From Lotus japonicus (lineage: Eukaryota > Streptophyta > Magnoliopsida > Fabales > Fabaceae), in the NCBI RefSeq assembly GCF_012489685.1, contig NC_080042.1, positions 48,226,066-48,290,065 of the forward strand: a DNA stretch of 64,000 bases, read 5' to 3'. Positions 44,886 to 56,476 of this stretch are shown in pieces (position 1 is the stretch's first letter; each line of letters opens with the position of its first letter). The notes under the pieces were generated by a model, which was given only the letters and a program-made list of their open reading frames with translations, was not told where the DNA came from and did not search any database. The position numbers were made by a program, and so were the translations under genes.

Positions 44886-44891
44886 TTTATT
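44886..44891 (-). terminator. Polyadenylation signal of the small antisense gene in element III
   Basis: TTTATT on the plus strand (AATAAA on minus) lies about 21 bp past the stop of the gene at 44913-45302. Confidence 0.5.
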
Positions 44892-44912
44892 TAAATACTT
44901 GACTTAGTACAT

Positions 44913-45302
44913 TTAGAAGGGAGGGTCTCTCTTCATTCTCCTACATTCTTCGCGCTGCTCTGTTCTCTCGAGCTCCAACCGGTGTTGCCTGTACCCCAAG
45001 TTACAGAGTTTCCGGCTTAACTCCTCCTTCTCAGGACCTTCTTCTACCGCCTCCAGAGCTGTTATCACCGTTTCCTTCTCCTCCAGCATATCCAGCTCCC
45101 GCCGGCAGAGCTCTTGAATTTCTTCCACGAATGAGAGAAAATCCCGGAGGATGGCGTCCATTTCAGGGCTCAGATCCATTCCCAACAGTTTGTTGGTCAA
45201 GTCGTAGACATTGGGATCTTTTGGATGCCTGACGTTGATGAATAGATCTTCATCAAAAGCTTTTTTCCTGAGCTCTTCCAAACAAGCGATGTAACATGCC
45301 AT
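44913..45302 (-). CDS. Small coiled-coil protein encoded antisense to element III (129 aa)
   Basis: The ATG at 45302 starts MACYIACLEELRKKAFDEDL. The protein shares the LEELRKKAF.EDLF.N.RHP motif, the FLSFVEEIQELCRRELDML helix and the RRMKRDPPF C-terminus with the 130-aa product of element I (5791-6183). That homology runs end to end with only small gaps. The middle is predicted coiled coil by heptad pattern. A TATA box lies about 90 bp upstream and an AATAAA follows. The gene converges on the gag-protease genes of its element. No function is known; intact frames in two unrelated elements argue for selection. I do not recognise a named domain. Confidence 0.8.
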   Translation of the reverse strand: MACYIACLEELRKKAFDEDLFINVRHPKDPNVYDLTNKLLGMDLSPEMDAILRDFLSFVEEIQELCRRELDMLEEKETVITALEAVEEGPEKEELSRKLCNLGYRQHRLELERTEQREECRRMKRDPPF

Positions 45303-45660
45303 TTCCTGTGGTGTTTGATGTTTGAAAGAAAGATGGAGTTTGATGTTTCAGGAAGATGAGGAGATATGAGCTTTACTCGGCGGTTAGACTCCATTTATAG
45401 CTTCAGTTTTATCTCCGGAGAGTTAATAATGAAGCAGTTTTACGAGGAGTTTGCCTTGAAAGGAGGTGCAATTTGTGTTGAAAGGTTTAAATGCCCAAGG
45501 ACGGTGGTCAGCGATAGACTGTTGGGATTTGAGGAACGTGTTGGATTTAAGGAACGTGTTCAAGGCAGTTAAAAAAAAAAGGAAGAGAGAAAAGCGCGAA
45601 AGATTCTCATTCAAAAAGTAAGAGGATGGGGCATTAATACAACAAAAGTTATTAGTATTT
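45303..45660. other. Spacer with promoter of the small gene and 3' end of the coiled-coil gene
   Basis: It holds the minus-strand TATA box at 45391-45399. No ORF with family features was seen. The plus-strand frame here (45366-45572) is unsupported. Confidence 0.5.
45391..45399 (-). promoter_or_regulatory. TATA box of the small antisense gene in element III
   Basis: The minus strand reads TATAAATGG, about 90 bp before the ATG at 45302. Confidence 0.6.
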
Positions 45661-47524
45661 TCATGGTCGTTCTACATCTTCGTTTGTTAGGAAATGCTCG
45701 GCAGAGAAGCCTGGAGGGTCGAGGTCCCCAATTAGCCCTGCAGGAGTAACCTTTTTGAACGCCCCCATCTGGCTTAGATCAATCCGAGGATGGAGATGCT
45801 CGATTTGAGCCTTGGCGAGGAAAAAACCTCGACCGCGTTCGAAAAGGGCAGCGGTAACAGCTTCGGACCTGATTTTCGCCTCTAAAGCTTCTGCGTCGAA
45901 AAGGGCCAGGGGCTTCGCCAGGGATAAGGCCTCGTCTTTCTTTGCCAGTTCCTCGTCCTTCTTCGCCAGCTCATCACCTTTCCTCGCCAACTCATTGTCT
46001 TTCCTTGCCAGTTCAGAGCGGAGATTCTCAAGGTCAGCGTCCATCGAAGCTAATAGATCTACCCTCGCAATTGATTCCAGCCGCACCTCTTGCTGCAGTT
46101 CGGAAAGTTTCCTCTCCAATTCAGAAATCTTCCTATCACGGAACTCCAAGCTGACTTCAGCACGGGAGGACTGCTCGTTTAGCTCTTTGGAAAAGGAAGT
46201 CTCCTTGGCGAACAACTGAGCAGTGAGTGCCTCACGTTCCTTGGCAAGTTGGGCGTTGAGGGTGTGGAGGCAAGATATCTCAGATCGCAACGCGTCAACG
46301 TCTCGGGCTGAGTGACTATAGCAGTGAAAAGCGTGGAGAACCGTCGCTAACGCGCCTTCGGACACTCTTCCTAATCCGTGCTCTTGAACCCTCTCATTCA
46401 TCTTAGCCACCTAGGCAAGCGTAAGGGATATGGAGTATGGCAGCCCTCGACTCTCAGAGCTCGAAGAGGGAGCATTCAGCGGCGACGGAGGAGTTTCGCC
46501 GATCGATGCCGCGCCTTGACCAAGGGACGGCGGGACAACTGTTGGCTGGGAGCAGGCCCTATCCACGGATTTACTTTGAGAATTTGGAGGAGGAACCGGC
46601 ATCACCCGTGAAGATTCGCCAGGGCGGGTTAAGCTGTTGGAAGGCTGTAGCTTTTTGAGGGAAGGGCGATGAGATTCCTCGCCAAGAGGTCGCTTCTCGC
46701 CCGCCTGGATTTTCGGCATGGATGCCTTGTCACCGTTTAGATTTACTCGGGGAGAAAAGGAAATTTTTTTCTGATTCTTGAACAAACCTAAGATCTCCCC
46801 ACTGACTTTGTGCATTTCTCCTGGGATAAAAAGAGCGAGGGTGAGGCAGTTAAAAAAAAACGTAAAGTAGAAGAAAGGAAGAAAAGTTCACCAACCATGC
46901 GGGCACAATCCGAAACCGGAAGTTTGGCTAAGAAGCTGATAACTGCTTTATTAACAGAAGTCAAGGAGTCCTCAGGCGGGTCAATCACCTGGTGTACCTC
47001 TCGAAGCAACGCAAGAAGGCCCAGCTGTTGGGATGAAGTTGGCTAGGGGCGACGTTGATGCTCTGGAGAACTGAACAAATGAAGGGGGAAAAGGGAAATT
47101 TGATTCTCAAGCTTGTGAACATATACTCGTAGGTGTAAAAGAATTGAGGGGCACCCACGAAGCGATCCGAGGGGTGAAGCCAAGGGCGTTCAGTGGGCGA
47201 ACAAGCACTAAAGCGCTTGAGACTGTCAAGGGGCTTTTCGTGGCAGAATCCACTAGATTTCGAGGAAATCTACCAAATGGAAGATTCCTTCTCTATGCTG
47301 GATCGCTGATTGGGCATTGTTCCGCCGGGAATAGCTACCTGGATAGGAGCCTTCAGGGATTCCCAGGTTTTTATCCGGAAATAAGCAATGTCTTTTTCTT
47401 CAAGAGGAACGCCCCCCGGAGGAGGAACATACCGAAGGGGAGTCGCGACGGTAACGTCACGATTGGAGTTTTTGGTCTGACGTTTCGGCATCTTTACAGG
47501 AAAATGGTGAAGTGTGAAGGTCAC
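45661..47524 (-). pseudogene. Second antisense gene of element III: gypsy-transposon-type domain plus coiled coil, broken
   Basis: The minus-strand coding pieces are, in order: an N-terminal piece starting near 47524 (MPKRQTKNSNRDVT within it); a segment at about 47200-46990 with FPFSPFICSVLQSIN then VAPSQLHPNSWAFLRCFERY; a charged segment; and a frame from 46815 to 45661. The FPF...QLHPNSW pattern resembles the putative gypsy-type transposon domain found in antisense ORFs of plant retroelements (PF04195-type, from memory). The 46815-45661 frame is one reading frame with a single TAG at 46411-46413, between a Pro/Ser-rich linker and a long coiled coil (ARKDNELARKGDELAKKDEE). Frame changes and stops upstream may be introns or decay. 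It points the same way as the small gene at 44913 and lies upstream of it. Confidence 0.6.
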
Positions 47525-47953
47525 AATGGCAATTGGAAGGGAGCAAAAGTAGAAGACTAAAGGTTTGAGCTTTTTGAGAGGGTTAGGATTTATGAAGGAA
47601 TGGTTCTAGAAGCGGGAGGTAACGTGTCAAGGGTAGGGGCATGAAGAGGGGGATCGTGCCCCATGACGTCAGGAAAAGACGTAAGAGTGGTTGCGAGATT
47701 TTGGGGAGTGGGAAGGATGCATTAAGAGAAAAGCTGTAACCGTGGACGTTGATTGGCTCGAATTCAAACTGACAGGTTCTGAAACGATCTGAAAAGACGT
47801 TTCGAAAGTGGCAGTTGAGATCCAGTGGATTTGCTGACTTAAAAACTACTTCAAGGCGCAACGCGTGGCGAACGCACGACACCTGTCAAAATGTCATGAT
47901 TTAGGGCACGTGCGCAGGGCTGGCAAGGCGAGCAGGTCAAGTGTCATCGCCCT
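47525..47953. other. Non-coding stretch upstream of the second antisense gene
   Basis: No supported ORF. It presumably contains the 5' region of the minus-strand gene. It ends at the solo LTR target site GCCCT (47949-47953). Confidence 0.4.
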
Positions 47954-49163
47954 TGAAGGTATGAAAAACGATAGAAAGGGGGGTTTGAATAGCGTTTTAC
48001 AACTAAAAACTCAACCCACTTGAGATTTAAATAAATCTCTTCAAACACCAAAGATAAGAGTGCAGAGATAAGAGATAAGGAAAGCACACAAATGATTTTA
48101 TCCTAGTTAACTTGATAAATCCCTCAAGCTAATCCAGTCCACCCGCTAAGGTGATTTCTTCCTTCTTAGAATGAAGGCAATCCACTAATCAGAGTTTTGT
48201 TACAACTGCACTTGCTACCTGCAAAGTGACTAACAATACACTGACTTAGCTATCACTAAGATTCACTCTCTTAGTCTTCTCTAGGATCCGATCAACCTTG
48301 ATCTCCTAAAGGTAAAACAAACAACTGTTTGAAAGTATTGGGTTTACAAATAAGTGCTTCTACAAAAGCTGATAGTAAACACACTTAGTTCTATTTGAAG
48401 AAAGACTGCTAAGAAGATTTTGAAATATTTCTTGCGCGTGAGTAAGTTTCTTAGGCGACATCTTTCAATCTCCAGCCTCTTTATATACTCCAAGGATTAG
48501 GGTTTGAACATTGCATGAAAATGCTACCGTTGGAGGGCAGATCTGGAATTTCCAAGTTCTGCTATGGCTGAATCAGTTAGGTAAGGTCGTCAAGAATGGT
48601 ACAATTGCTTTTGTACTTTGGATAGCGACATGACCTTCAACCTTGTTGACTTCTGATCAGAGTGATGCTTCATCTTGGAACTTGTGAAGCGTGATGATCA
48701 GAGTCAGAGGGAAGCTTGGATCCTCTAACCTTTGAACCTTCTGCTTCTGGACTCAGAGGAGAAGTACTTGGTCTTTAGAGCCAGCTTACTCTTGGACTTC
48801 AGAGTCTTCACTACTCATCTTCTGATGCTTCAGAGCTTCTGATCCTTCAGAGCGTCTGATCCTTCAGAACGTCTGATCCTTCAGAGCTTCTAGTGAGCTG
48901 AATCCATATTAGAGCTTTGTAATCTTCAGATCTTCTAAAGCTTGAACTATTGTTCAGATTGAACATAGTACGTGCGAAAGCGTTGCAGAGGTTACTCTTT
49001 GAGCATTGTGCTTCTGATTTTTGTGAGATAGGTCCAGAGTCTTGGCCTGTTATTTGAACACTCAGAAAACAATGTTAGAGTACCATAATTGTTCATACTT
49101 AATAGTTAACTTGTAATCATCAAAACATAGAGTTGTACTACTAGATCAAAACTTGATCTTACA
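47954..49163 (-). mobile_element. Solo LTR, Sirevirus family A, inside element III
   Basis: This 1210-bp copy is in the same orientation as the element I LTRs (TGAAGGTATG...GATCTTACA). It is flanked by a perfect GCCCT duplication (47949-47953 and 49164-49168). It has no internal region. It is diverged from the element I LTRs by many substitutions and small indels and keeps the TCAGA-rich block. Confidence 0.95.
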
Positions 49164-49397
49164 GCCCTGGGACTGCTTGTGGACTCAGTTTGCCTAGGGA
49201 AGGGTGGTGCAGCGAAAAGTTTGGAATACGAAGATTTTTTGACTTTATTCTCTCGGCCATGTTGGCGATTGTTTTTTCATTTTGATTAGAACTTTAGGTT
49301 TTATCATTGTTTAGTCTTTCATAGTCCTCGCCTTGGTTTCTTCTGTTTAAAGACACACTTAGCTCTCATGTTTCGAGCTCGGTGTCTTGTGGACTTG
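49164..49397. other. Element III sequence just before its 3' LTR
   Basis: No ORF. A purine-rich run (GGGAAGGGTGGTG, near 49197) lies about 190 bp before the LTR. There is no clear PPT immediately adjacent; the preceding bases are GTGTCTTGTGGACT. Confidence 0.4.
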
Positions 49398-49717
49398 TGG
49401 ACTGGGCGAGACCCCAGGGTCCCTCGCCCAGGGGACTCAGCCTTAGGCGCGGAACATGCCTGGACCTTGGGCCGCTCTCCCCAAGGCCCAACCGGCCCAT
49501 TTAGACAGATTAAAGGCACGAAGGCCCAACCCCAAATCTATAAATAGGGGGCGGTTACCAATTGTAAGGGACTCTTAGCTCATTTGGCAATAACAATATT
49601 GAAATTCAGTTATATTTTCTCTCTCTAGGCAGTTAAGAGCTCATCTCTCTAAAATCTCCGATCACATTCCACACACTCTTGGAACTATGCCTTGATTCTG
49701 TGTTCTTGGCGAGAACA
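49398..49717 (+). repeat. 3' LTR of element III
   Basis: 320 bp, matching 37611-37930 with at least five substitutions (about 1.6 percent). It is followed by the duplicated AAATA. Confidence 0.95.
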
Positions 49718-49862
49718 AAATAGTACATCAGAATAGAAATCATTAAATGAAAAAGATATAACTAAACCCAAAGGAAAAAATTCAGTAATGATAGAAACTT
49801 ACCAACTTACTGTGAGTTGCATGGTAATCAGTAAGGGTGCAAGTAAAAACGCACTCGCAAAC

Positions 49863-50138
49863 CTGCAAAGGCTGGGGTATTGGCGCCACCGGAACTGGCT
49901 CGACTTCAGCGTCAATCGAATCTTCATCTTCTGTGCCAACTTCGACATCAGTATCATTTTCTTGATCATTCGCACCATCAAATTTTTGGGCATTTCCGAA
50001 TTCAACATGAGCAACGACATCATTAATAACTTGATCATTTGCACCATCAACTTCTTGCTCATTTTTTAATTTGACAGAAGCAGCAACACCATGAATTTCT
50101 AGATCATTTGCACCATCAAGCTCTTTTTCATTTTTCAA
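49863..50138 (-). pseudogene. Acidic tandem-repeat exon, possibly of the B3-like gene
   Basis: The minus-strand frame encodes three diverged units built around KNEKELDGANDLEIHG, KNEQEVDGANDQVIND and GNAQKFDGANDQENDTD. Then come an acidic EVGTEDEDSIDAEVE stretch and PVPVAPIPQPLQ. The exon ends at CAG|GTTTGC, a good splice donor (49862). Element III begins about 145 bp further along the minus strand, so it would lie in the following intron, with the B3-like exon beyond. The 5' side is cut by the LINE. The assignment to the B3 gene is inference. Confidence 0.45.
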
Positions 50139-53100
50139 GTGAATCCTTCAGAAGGATCGTCTGAAGCTCACTCGCCGGCTGAGAGATATAACAAACACCC
50201 GGAGTCAGAAGACTCTGACCATGTTTTGCAAGCCAATCCGCTGCTGCATTCCCATCACGATGAATCCAATCCACACTCACTTGCCAATTCCTAGCCATAA
50301 GTTCCATGATTTCCCAGAGTAGTAACACTTGGGGATAATGCCTAACCTGGTTCTGATGAGAGCTATCCAGGATATTAACTAACTCCTCACTGTCCACATC
50401 ACAATATATCTGCCTGAAGCCTTGAGACCATGCCAATCGAAAACCATCACGGAGTGCCTCAACTTCAGCAACAAACGGTCCACCTCCGATCATGCGGGAA
50501 GCAAAACCAGCCAGCCAGCCACCAGCTTTATCTCGCAAAAGCCCTCCTTCGCTCGAGCAATTCTCCACTTCTCTGTAACTCCCATCCGTGTTCAGTTTAA
50601 TGCAATCACCCATTGGTGGCCTCCAAACATTATTTTGTAAACCAGCTCCAATACAGTATTGATCAGGTTGCAGCACAAATAAAATCTCATAATGTTCACG
50701 ACATAAATTTTGCCAAGCGACGTGTAGTGGCCAAGGGTGCGGATCTAGGACCATATTATTACGCCACTTCCAAACTCCCCAAAGGCCAGCTATAAATCAC
50801 ACTGAGTTCCTACCCCTAGCCTGAGATATGATCCAATATGTCAGGTCTGTTGCGGCAAAGTTGTGCCAAGACCAAGATCCTAATTTTGCCCACAGCTCCC
50901 TTGAATGCGGGCAGTCTCTAAGACAGTGGAGTCAATCTTCCCACGCGTCTGAACAACGAGAACAACTCTCCGTCAAAGCTAGGTGGCATTTAAATATGTT
51001 AGAATTAACCGGTAGAGCTTGGTGTAACACCAACCATAAGAATATGCGTATTTTCTCTGGAACTGGAATTTTCCGCAGCCAATTCCACTCTTGACTAAGC
51101 ATTGGTGGTTGATTTCTATCTCTCAACCAGGCATATCCATCTCTCACCGTGTAAGACCCAGAACCACCATGCTCCCAACACTAAATGTCCTCCTCGTTTG
51201 GCAACACCTGCGGTAGAACTTTGTCAAACATCGCAAGAACATCCTCAGTTATCATCGTGCTGCACCTTTGTAACGTCCACTGCCCATCCCTGATAAGATC
51301 CTGAAGTTGCAAGGCAGAGTCTGAAATATGAACGAAAAGGACCTTCAACGCAAGAGGGCCGTCTCCAGACCAATCCGAGAACCACACTGATGAGTCTCCC
51401 TTCCCCAAACGAAACCGCAGGCCACCACGGAGCTGATCTCTAGCCCTAAGAATACCTTTCCAAACTGAAGAATCACTTTGACGAACCGTAGCATTAAGAA
51501 TAGAATTATGTTGCAGATAACGGTGTTTGAAAACTTTCACCCATAATTTGTTTGAGTTCTGTGTCAAGCACCAAACTGCTTTCCCCAAGAGCACCGTATT
51601 AAAGTCAGACATCTCTTTAATTCCCAAGCCACCATGGTTGCGATCCTGAATCACGGTGCTCCACTTGACAAGGTGCCATCCCTGCTGCCCTTCATTCTTA
51701 GCCCAAATAAAAGCACGAATTGTTTGATTGATCTTCTGTATAATGCTACGGGGAAGCCAAAACACCTGCATGACATAAGTGGGAATAGTTGCTAGGACAG
51801 ATTTAGCCAGACAAGTGCGACCTGCAACATTAAGAAGGTTAACTTTCCATGATGCTAGTTTGCGCTGGATATTTTCAAGCAAGAAATTAAATTTGCTTCT
51901 TGAGGCTCTCCCACTGGACAAAGGAAACCCAAGGTATTTGCCAAGATCACGAACAGACGGGATGAGAGCGATTGCTATATTCTCCTCACGCACCGCTGGT
52001 CGGACTCCTTCAGAGGTAATAGTTGTCGACTTGGCTATGTTAACCTTTAAACCAGATGCTGCACAGAAATTATGAAGAGTATCTGCAACAAGTTGTACCT
52101 GACTGGTTGTTGCTTTGCAGAAGAGGAGGACGTCATCTACAAAAAAAAAAGGTGAGAAATTGGGGGGCCTTGGGTAGAGACCTGAATAGGTTTCCACATA
52201 CCTGAGCTCACCAGCTGCTTAATACGTACAGACAATCTTTCCATGCAAAACACAAAAGGATAGGGTGATAATGGGTCGCCTTGGCGTAGTCCGCGCCCTG
52301 GCCGAAAGGATGGAAGCCGGGCTCCATTCCACAGGATAGACAAAGAAGACCCAGAAACACAACACATAATCAAATTGATTAGAGTACCTGGAAAACCAAA
52401 GTAGTGGAGAGTCTCTTCAAGAAAGGACCAAGAAACACTGTCATAGGCCTTTTCTAAGTCAATCTTGAATGCCAAACTACCATTCTTTGCATTAGAGGCA
52501 TTCATATAATGGACTATTTCTTGAGCAAGAAAAGCATTATCCATTGTTCCTCTTCCAGGCAAGAAACTACTCTGCATAGGTCCAATAAGGTTATTCAGGT
52601 ATGGTCGAATCCTGTTAACAAGCACTTTCGTGATTAGCTTGTAGGAAACATTGCACAAGCTGATTGGACAGAACTCTTTTAACGTGGAGGGGCAGTCCAC
52701 TTTTGGGATTAGCACAATGAGAGTCTCCAAAAGCTTTTCCTCAACAGAACCAGTCTCAAGAGCCTTTTTAACAACCTCATAAAGGTCATTCCCCACTAAC
52801 TTCCAATATTTTTTAAAAAAGAAGGGGTGAAAACCATCTGGTCCCGGAGCTGTGAAGGGCTTCATACTCCTTAGAGCTTTATATACTTCCTCTTTCATGA
52901 CTGGGAGAGATAGTGTATCCCTATCTCTTGCAGATAGCGAGGGGAATCGGTCATGTATTAGCTCAACCCTGACTACATTATCTTGCGAGGCAAACAAGGT
53001 GTGGAAGTACGTTTGGACTTCCTCAATCAAGTGGTCCTGATTGGAGCACCATTCTCCATCAAACAACTTCAATCTATAAATCATGTTCCATTTCCTTCTA

Positions 53101-53645
53101 ATTACCGTGTGAGCATGGAAATAGGACGTGTTCCGATCCCCAAACCAGATTTGGTTGTCTCTAGCTTTTTGGTACCAAATAAGTTCTTCCTGTTTAAGGA
53201 TATTTTTGTACTCCAATTGTAATTCGCTGTCCAGCCGCAGAAGGTCAGAAGTAATGAGTTTGTCAAGTTCCCGTTGCACACCACGAAGACGGCCTTCCAC
53301 CCACCGCTTCCACGGGAAAATATTACCAAAAACTTCTTTATTAAAATTGGAGGAATCAATTCTGACCTGATTTAATTTACCCAAGATGCAGTTAGCACTC
53401 CGTTGCCAAGCTTTTTCCACTACTGTCTTGTAATCAGGATGGTCAACCCATGAGGCCATGAATCTGAACGGTCGATTTAGTGGGGGACGTGCAACCATAC
53501 CACAATGAAGTAAGAGAGGGCAATGGTCAGAGAAGACTCGGCTCATGATCTCAACAAAGGCGCCCGGGAAGGCCAATCTCCAATCCACATCACCCAATGC
53601 TTTATTAAGTCGTTTGGAGAGGACAACAACGTGAATTGGGAAACC
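50128..53645 (-). mobile_element. Truncated LINE (L1-like non-LTR retrotransposon)
   Basis: Minus-strand order: the end of an endonuclease (ALGDVDWRLAFPGAF, SDHCPLLL); an RT with PFTAPGPDGFHPFFFKKYW, FLPGRGTMDNAFLAQE, FKIDLEKAYDSVSW and GLRQGDPLSPYPF; the catalytic FVDDVLLF; a zf-RVT region (WLRKIPVPEKIRIFLWLVLH, near 51080); and a C-terminal RNase H (KLNTDGSYRE, EAEALRDG-like, WIHRDGNAAADWLAKHG, 50700-50200). The frame breaks in a 10-base T run at 52140-52150, just before VDD, and again near 51181-50750. The 5' end is truncated near 53645. No poly-A tail or target duplication was found at the left end. Confidence 0.88.
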
Positions 53646-54879
53646 AACAAGCTAATAACAATGATTGCTTTTAAATACACAATAAATGCTATTTAAAACT
53701 ATCAATTTATAAGAAAACCAACAAACAAAACAACTGGGTAAATATAACGGTTTATATACCATTTAAACCGTAATTTAAGGGCAAAGATTTAAACAAGTTA
53801 TGATGTATGTTATATCACAAAAACAACTATTTAAACTGTAAATTCAGATAACTTGAGGCATTTGAAATATATCTAAACATATAGAAGGGAAAATAAAAGA
53901 GGACTCTTATAATATGCTTAAATTGGAAACATAATAAAAAAATATAGTTTACATATTTTCAAAAATAATATTCAAAAATTGTGATAGATTGCCATAAATA
54001 AGGGGAAATTAAATCCAGTTACATATCTATAATTTATATTTGATTTGTTTTTGACAGGATACATCTGATTATTATAATATCATTACAAACACAATAATTG
54101 AAAAATATTTATTATTTGGTTCAATTTATGCAAAATTTAAAAACCAAAAGATCTTTCAAATACAGTTTCGCTAATGTGGAATTACATTTGCATATAGTAT
54201 TTTTAAGATTTACATAGAAGATAAAAAGGTGGGGTGATAGTTTTGGGTCAAATTAATTAATTGTTATAACAATATTCTCGTAATTTACCACCAAAGAAAA
54301 CAGTTGGGTCAAATTATTTATTTTTTATTCCAGGGAGGTATCTATATCATGTGCCGAAATTTTGATTTAAATGCAATGTGTAGATAGTTTTTTATTTATA
54401 ATTTCTAATGTTTCCAACCAATTTTTTTTTCTTATTCATTTTCTTTTAAACATCAAATTAAAAGGATATTATAACCCCAAATGAGTTCAAAAGGAGATTG
54501 ATTTCAATTTTTTAAGGATTAAATTACATGACAAAAGAATATTCGTGGGCAAGGTAGGAAATTATATAATAATCATACTTGAGATAAATCTCAGCCAGTA
54601 AAAAAAATTCCAAGAGGAAAGAATTAGTCCAACAAATAACAATTCAAATTCATTTGAAACAGACCCAGATACAATTCCCAAACATTAACCAACATAATCC
54701 ACTGCCATCACAAAACAAACACAAAATCGGCAGTTGGGAATCATGGAGAACCAAAACATAAAATTGAAACAGACTGGAAGTACATCATCAAAACAACAAA
54801 ACATCAAAACGCGACAACAACAAAACATCCAACAATGACTACTACAAAACATCGTTCTTCATATCTTTTCCTTCTTGAC
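53646..54879. other. AT-rich non-coding stretch
   Basis: Very AT-rich, intron-like or intergenic. No supported ORF, RNA gene or repeat was seen. Confidence 0.6.
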
Positions 54880-56476
54880 AACTTTCAATGGTTTCTTGAT
54901 TGCATTTGCCATTTCAACAGCTTCATTATCAGGTGGAGATGGACGCTTGGAGGGTGGGGATGCCTGACTATCAACTCCAATGTTGTCTTCATGATCATTA
55001 GCAGTTTCAAAATCCTAAGAATCGCCAGCAACTTCAACAGCCTCATACATCAAATAATTATAAATGAGATAGATGTACAGAATAATTAGATATGAAATAA
55101 CAGATAATTATTTTTGCACAAAAATCTACCTTGGTCTTCACATAGGTCTTTGAAGATTACTTAACTGAATGACGAGCAACAAGGGGAATAACAGCTGGCT
55201 TGGTGACCAGATTGCGGTTGGCACAAAAAGGAATAGTATGGTCAGGGATGCTAGATTGCACAGTAGGTACATCAAGTTTTGGTGGCTTCTCAGTTATGGT
55301 CGAACCCTTTGGATAAGCTTAAAATAGGGCCATTAAAAATAATAAGATTCACATGGTTCGAAGGCTCAAACTTTGAATTTGTGATGTTGTTGACTTCAAT
55401 CTTAAATAAAAATGTCTGGCCAATTGTTTACACCAAATTTTGGTAAAACAAATAGAGAATCCAAGGATCAATCTGGGACTGGATTCGAGTCCTCTTGGGT
55501 TCTTTGGTGAAAATAAATTAAATTTAGTCACTCAAAACTAAAGAGATTTAATAACAAATTAGAAACAAAACGAATACATTCGGTTTAAATGATAAAAGCA
55601 ATAAATGAATTTTCTAAATCTGAATGATAATAATGAACTATAAGATGCAAAGTGTTACACGAATCCCTACTTTTTCACTCTAACTTGGCTTGTAATCATT
55701 GTGATTGATTGTAAGCACTTGAGAATTTTCGAGTAAAGATTGTGAACCCCTATTCTTTCTACAAACCTGCTATTTATAGACTTAAAAATGTAACTGACTT
55801 CTAACGGTCAATTGATAAAACCATTACAAGTGTCTTCTGAATATGTCTTCGTCCTACACGTGTCCCTTTTTGCTCCTTACGTGTCTTTCGCGAACTGTCT
55901 TCAAAACAACCGGCCTCCCGTAATGGATTCTTCACATCTCGAAAAAAAATACTTTCCAGCCGAAGTCATTTAGCACTTGGTAAATTTTCTTGAGTCTCCT
56001 TACTTTCGACTTCATAGGTCGAAATTATGCAACATAGGTCGAAATTATATAAAATTGTGTAGTCAACACCAATCAGATTCATAATCTCTTGAGGAGCAGC
56101 TGAATCACTAGGATCCTATGAAATAACAAACAAATATAAAAGGTTAAGATCACTAATATAAATTCTTTAACTAATTTGCATAAATAAATCAATATAGAAT
56201 ATAGAAATACCTTGGTCGAGATTTCAACCAAATCAGCACAGGGTTTGTTAAGAAAGGATGATGCTTCTTGGTCAAATATCACAAAAGTGGTAGTCTGTAT
56301 GATCCATAACCCTGACCAACAACTTGAACTTGGGACTTGGAGTAACTAAATGACGAATGCAATATACCTGCAGGATACACCTTCTTGTTACACTTGCAGG
56401 CAGTATACCACCAGTGACAAAGAAATACATAGGTAGTTGTTAATTTCACTTGAATGCAATTCTCAAAGAAGTACAT
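54880..56476 (-). pseudogene. Replication protein A large-subunit-like gene, frameshifted and split by a solo LTR
   Basis: The minus-strand exons run right to left. First is a zinc-binding C-terminal-domain piece, HWWYTACKCNKKVYPA (56450-56377). Next is VMDHTD, then after a one-base frame change TTFVIFDQEASSFLNKPCADL (56311-56221). An intron (GTATTT...CATAG) follows, then DPSDSAAPQEIMNLIG (56115-56069), which the solo LTR interrupts. Beyond the LTR is QTFLFKIEVNNITNSKFEPS (55424-55360). Lys/Pro-rich tail exons follow, including SPPSKRPSPPDNEAVEMA and PLKVVKKEK (about 55330-54880). The order and motifs match RPA70 C-terminal domains. RPA-like genes are known cargo of plant Helitrons. The 5' part would lie beyond element IV. 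Confidence 0.75.
55425..56068 (-). mobile_element. Solo LTR of the element IV family, inside the RPA-like exon
   Basis: This 644-bp copy is identical by eye to 56559-57202 and runs from TGTTTACACC to AGTCAACA. It is flanked by a perfect CCAAT duplication (55420-55424 and 56069-56073). It contains the minus-strand TATAAATA box at 55771-55778. Confidence 0.95.

Larger units (their letters stand above)
37611..49717 (+). mobile_element. Element III: non-autonomous Ty3/gypsy-type retrotransposon (gag-protease only) with antisense genes
   Basis: Two 320-bp LTRs (TGGACTGGGC...GAGAACA) are flanked by a perfect AAATA duplication (37606-37610 and 49718-49722). Plus-strand order: LTR, PBS, leader, gag, protease, then no reverse transcriptase or integrase. 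Minus-strand genes lie before the 3' LTR. Two solo LTRs (38024-41694 and 47954-49163) are nested inside; without them the element is about 7.2 kb. At least five differences were noticed between the LTRs. It must depend on the enzymes of another element. No clear polypurine tract adjoins the 3' LTR. Confidence 0.9.
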
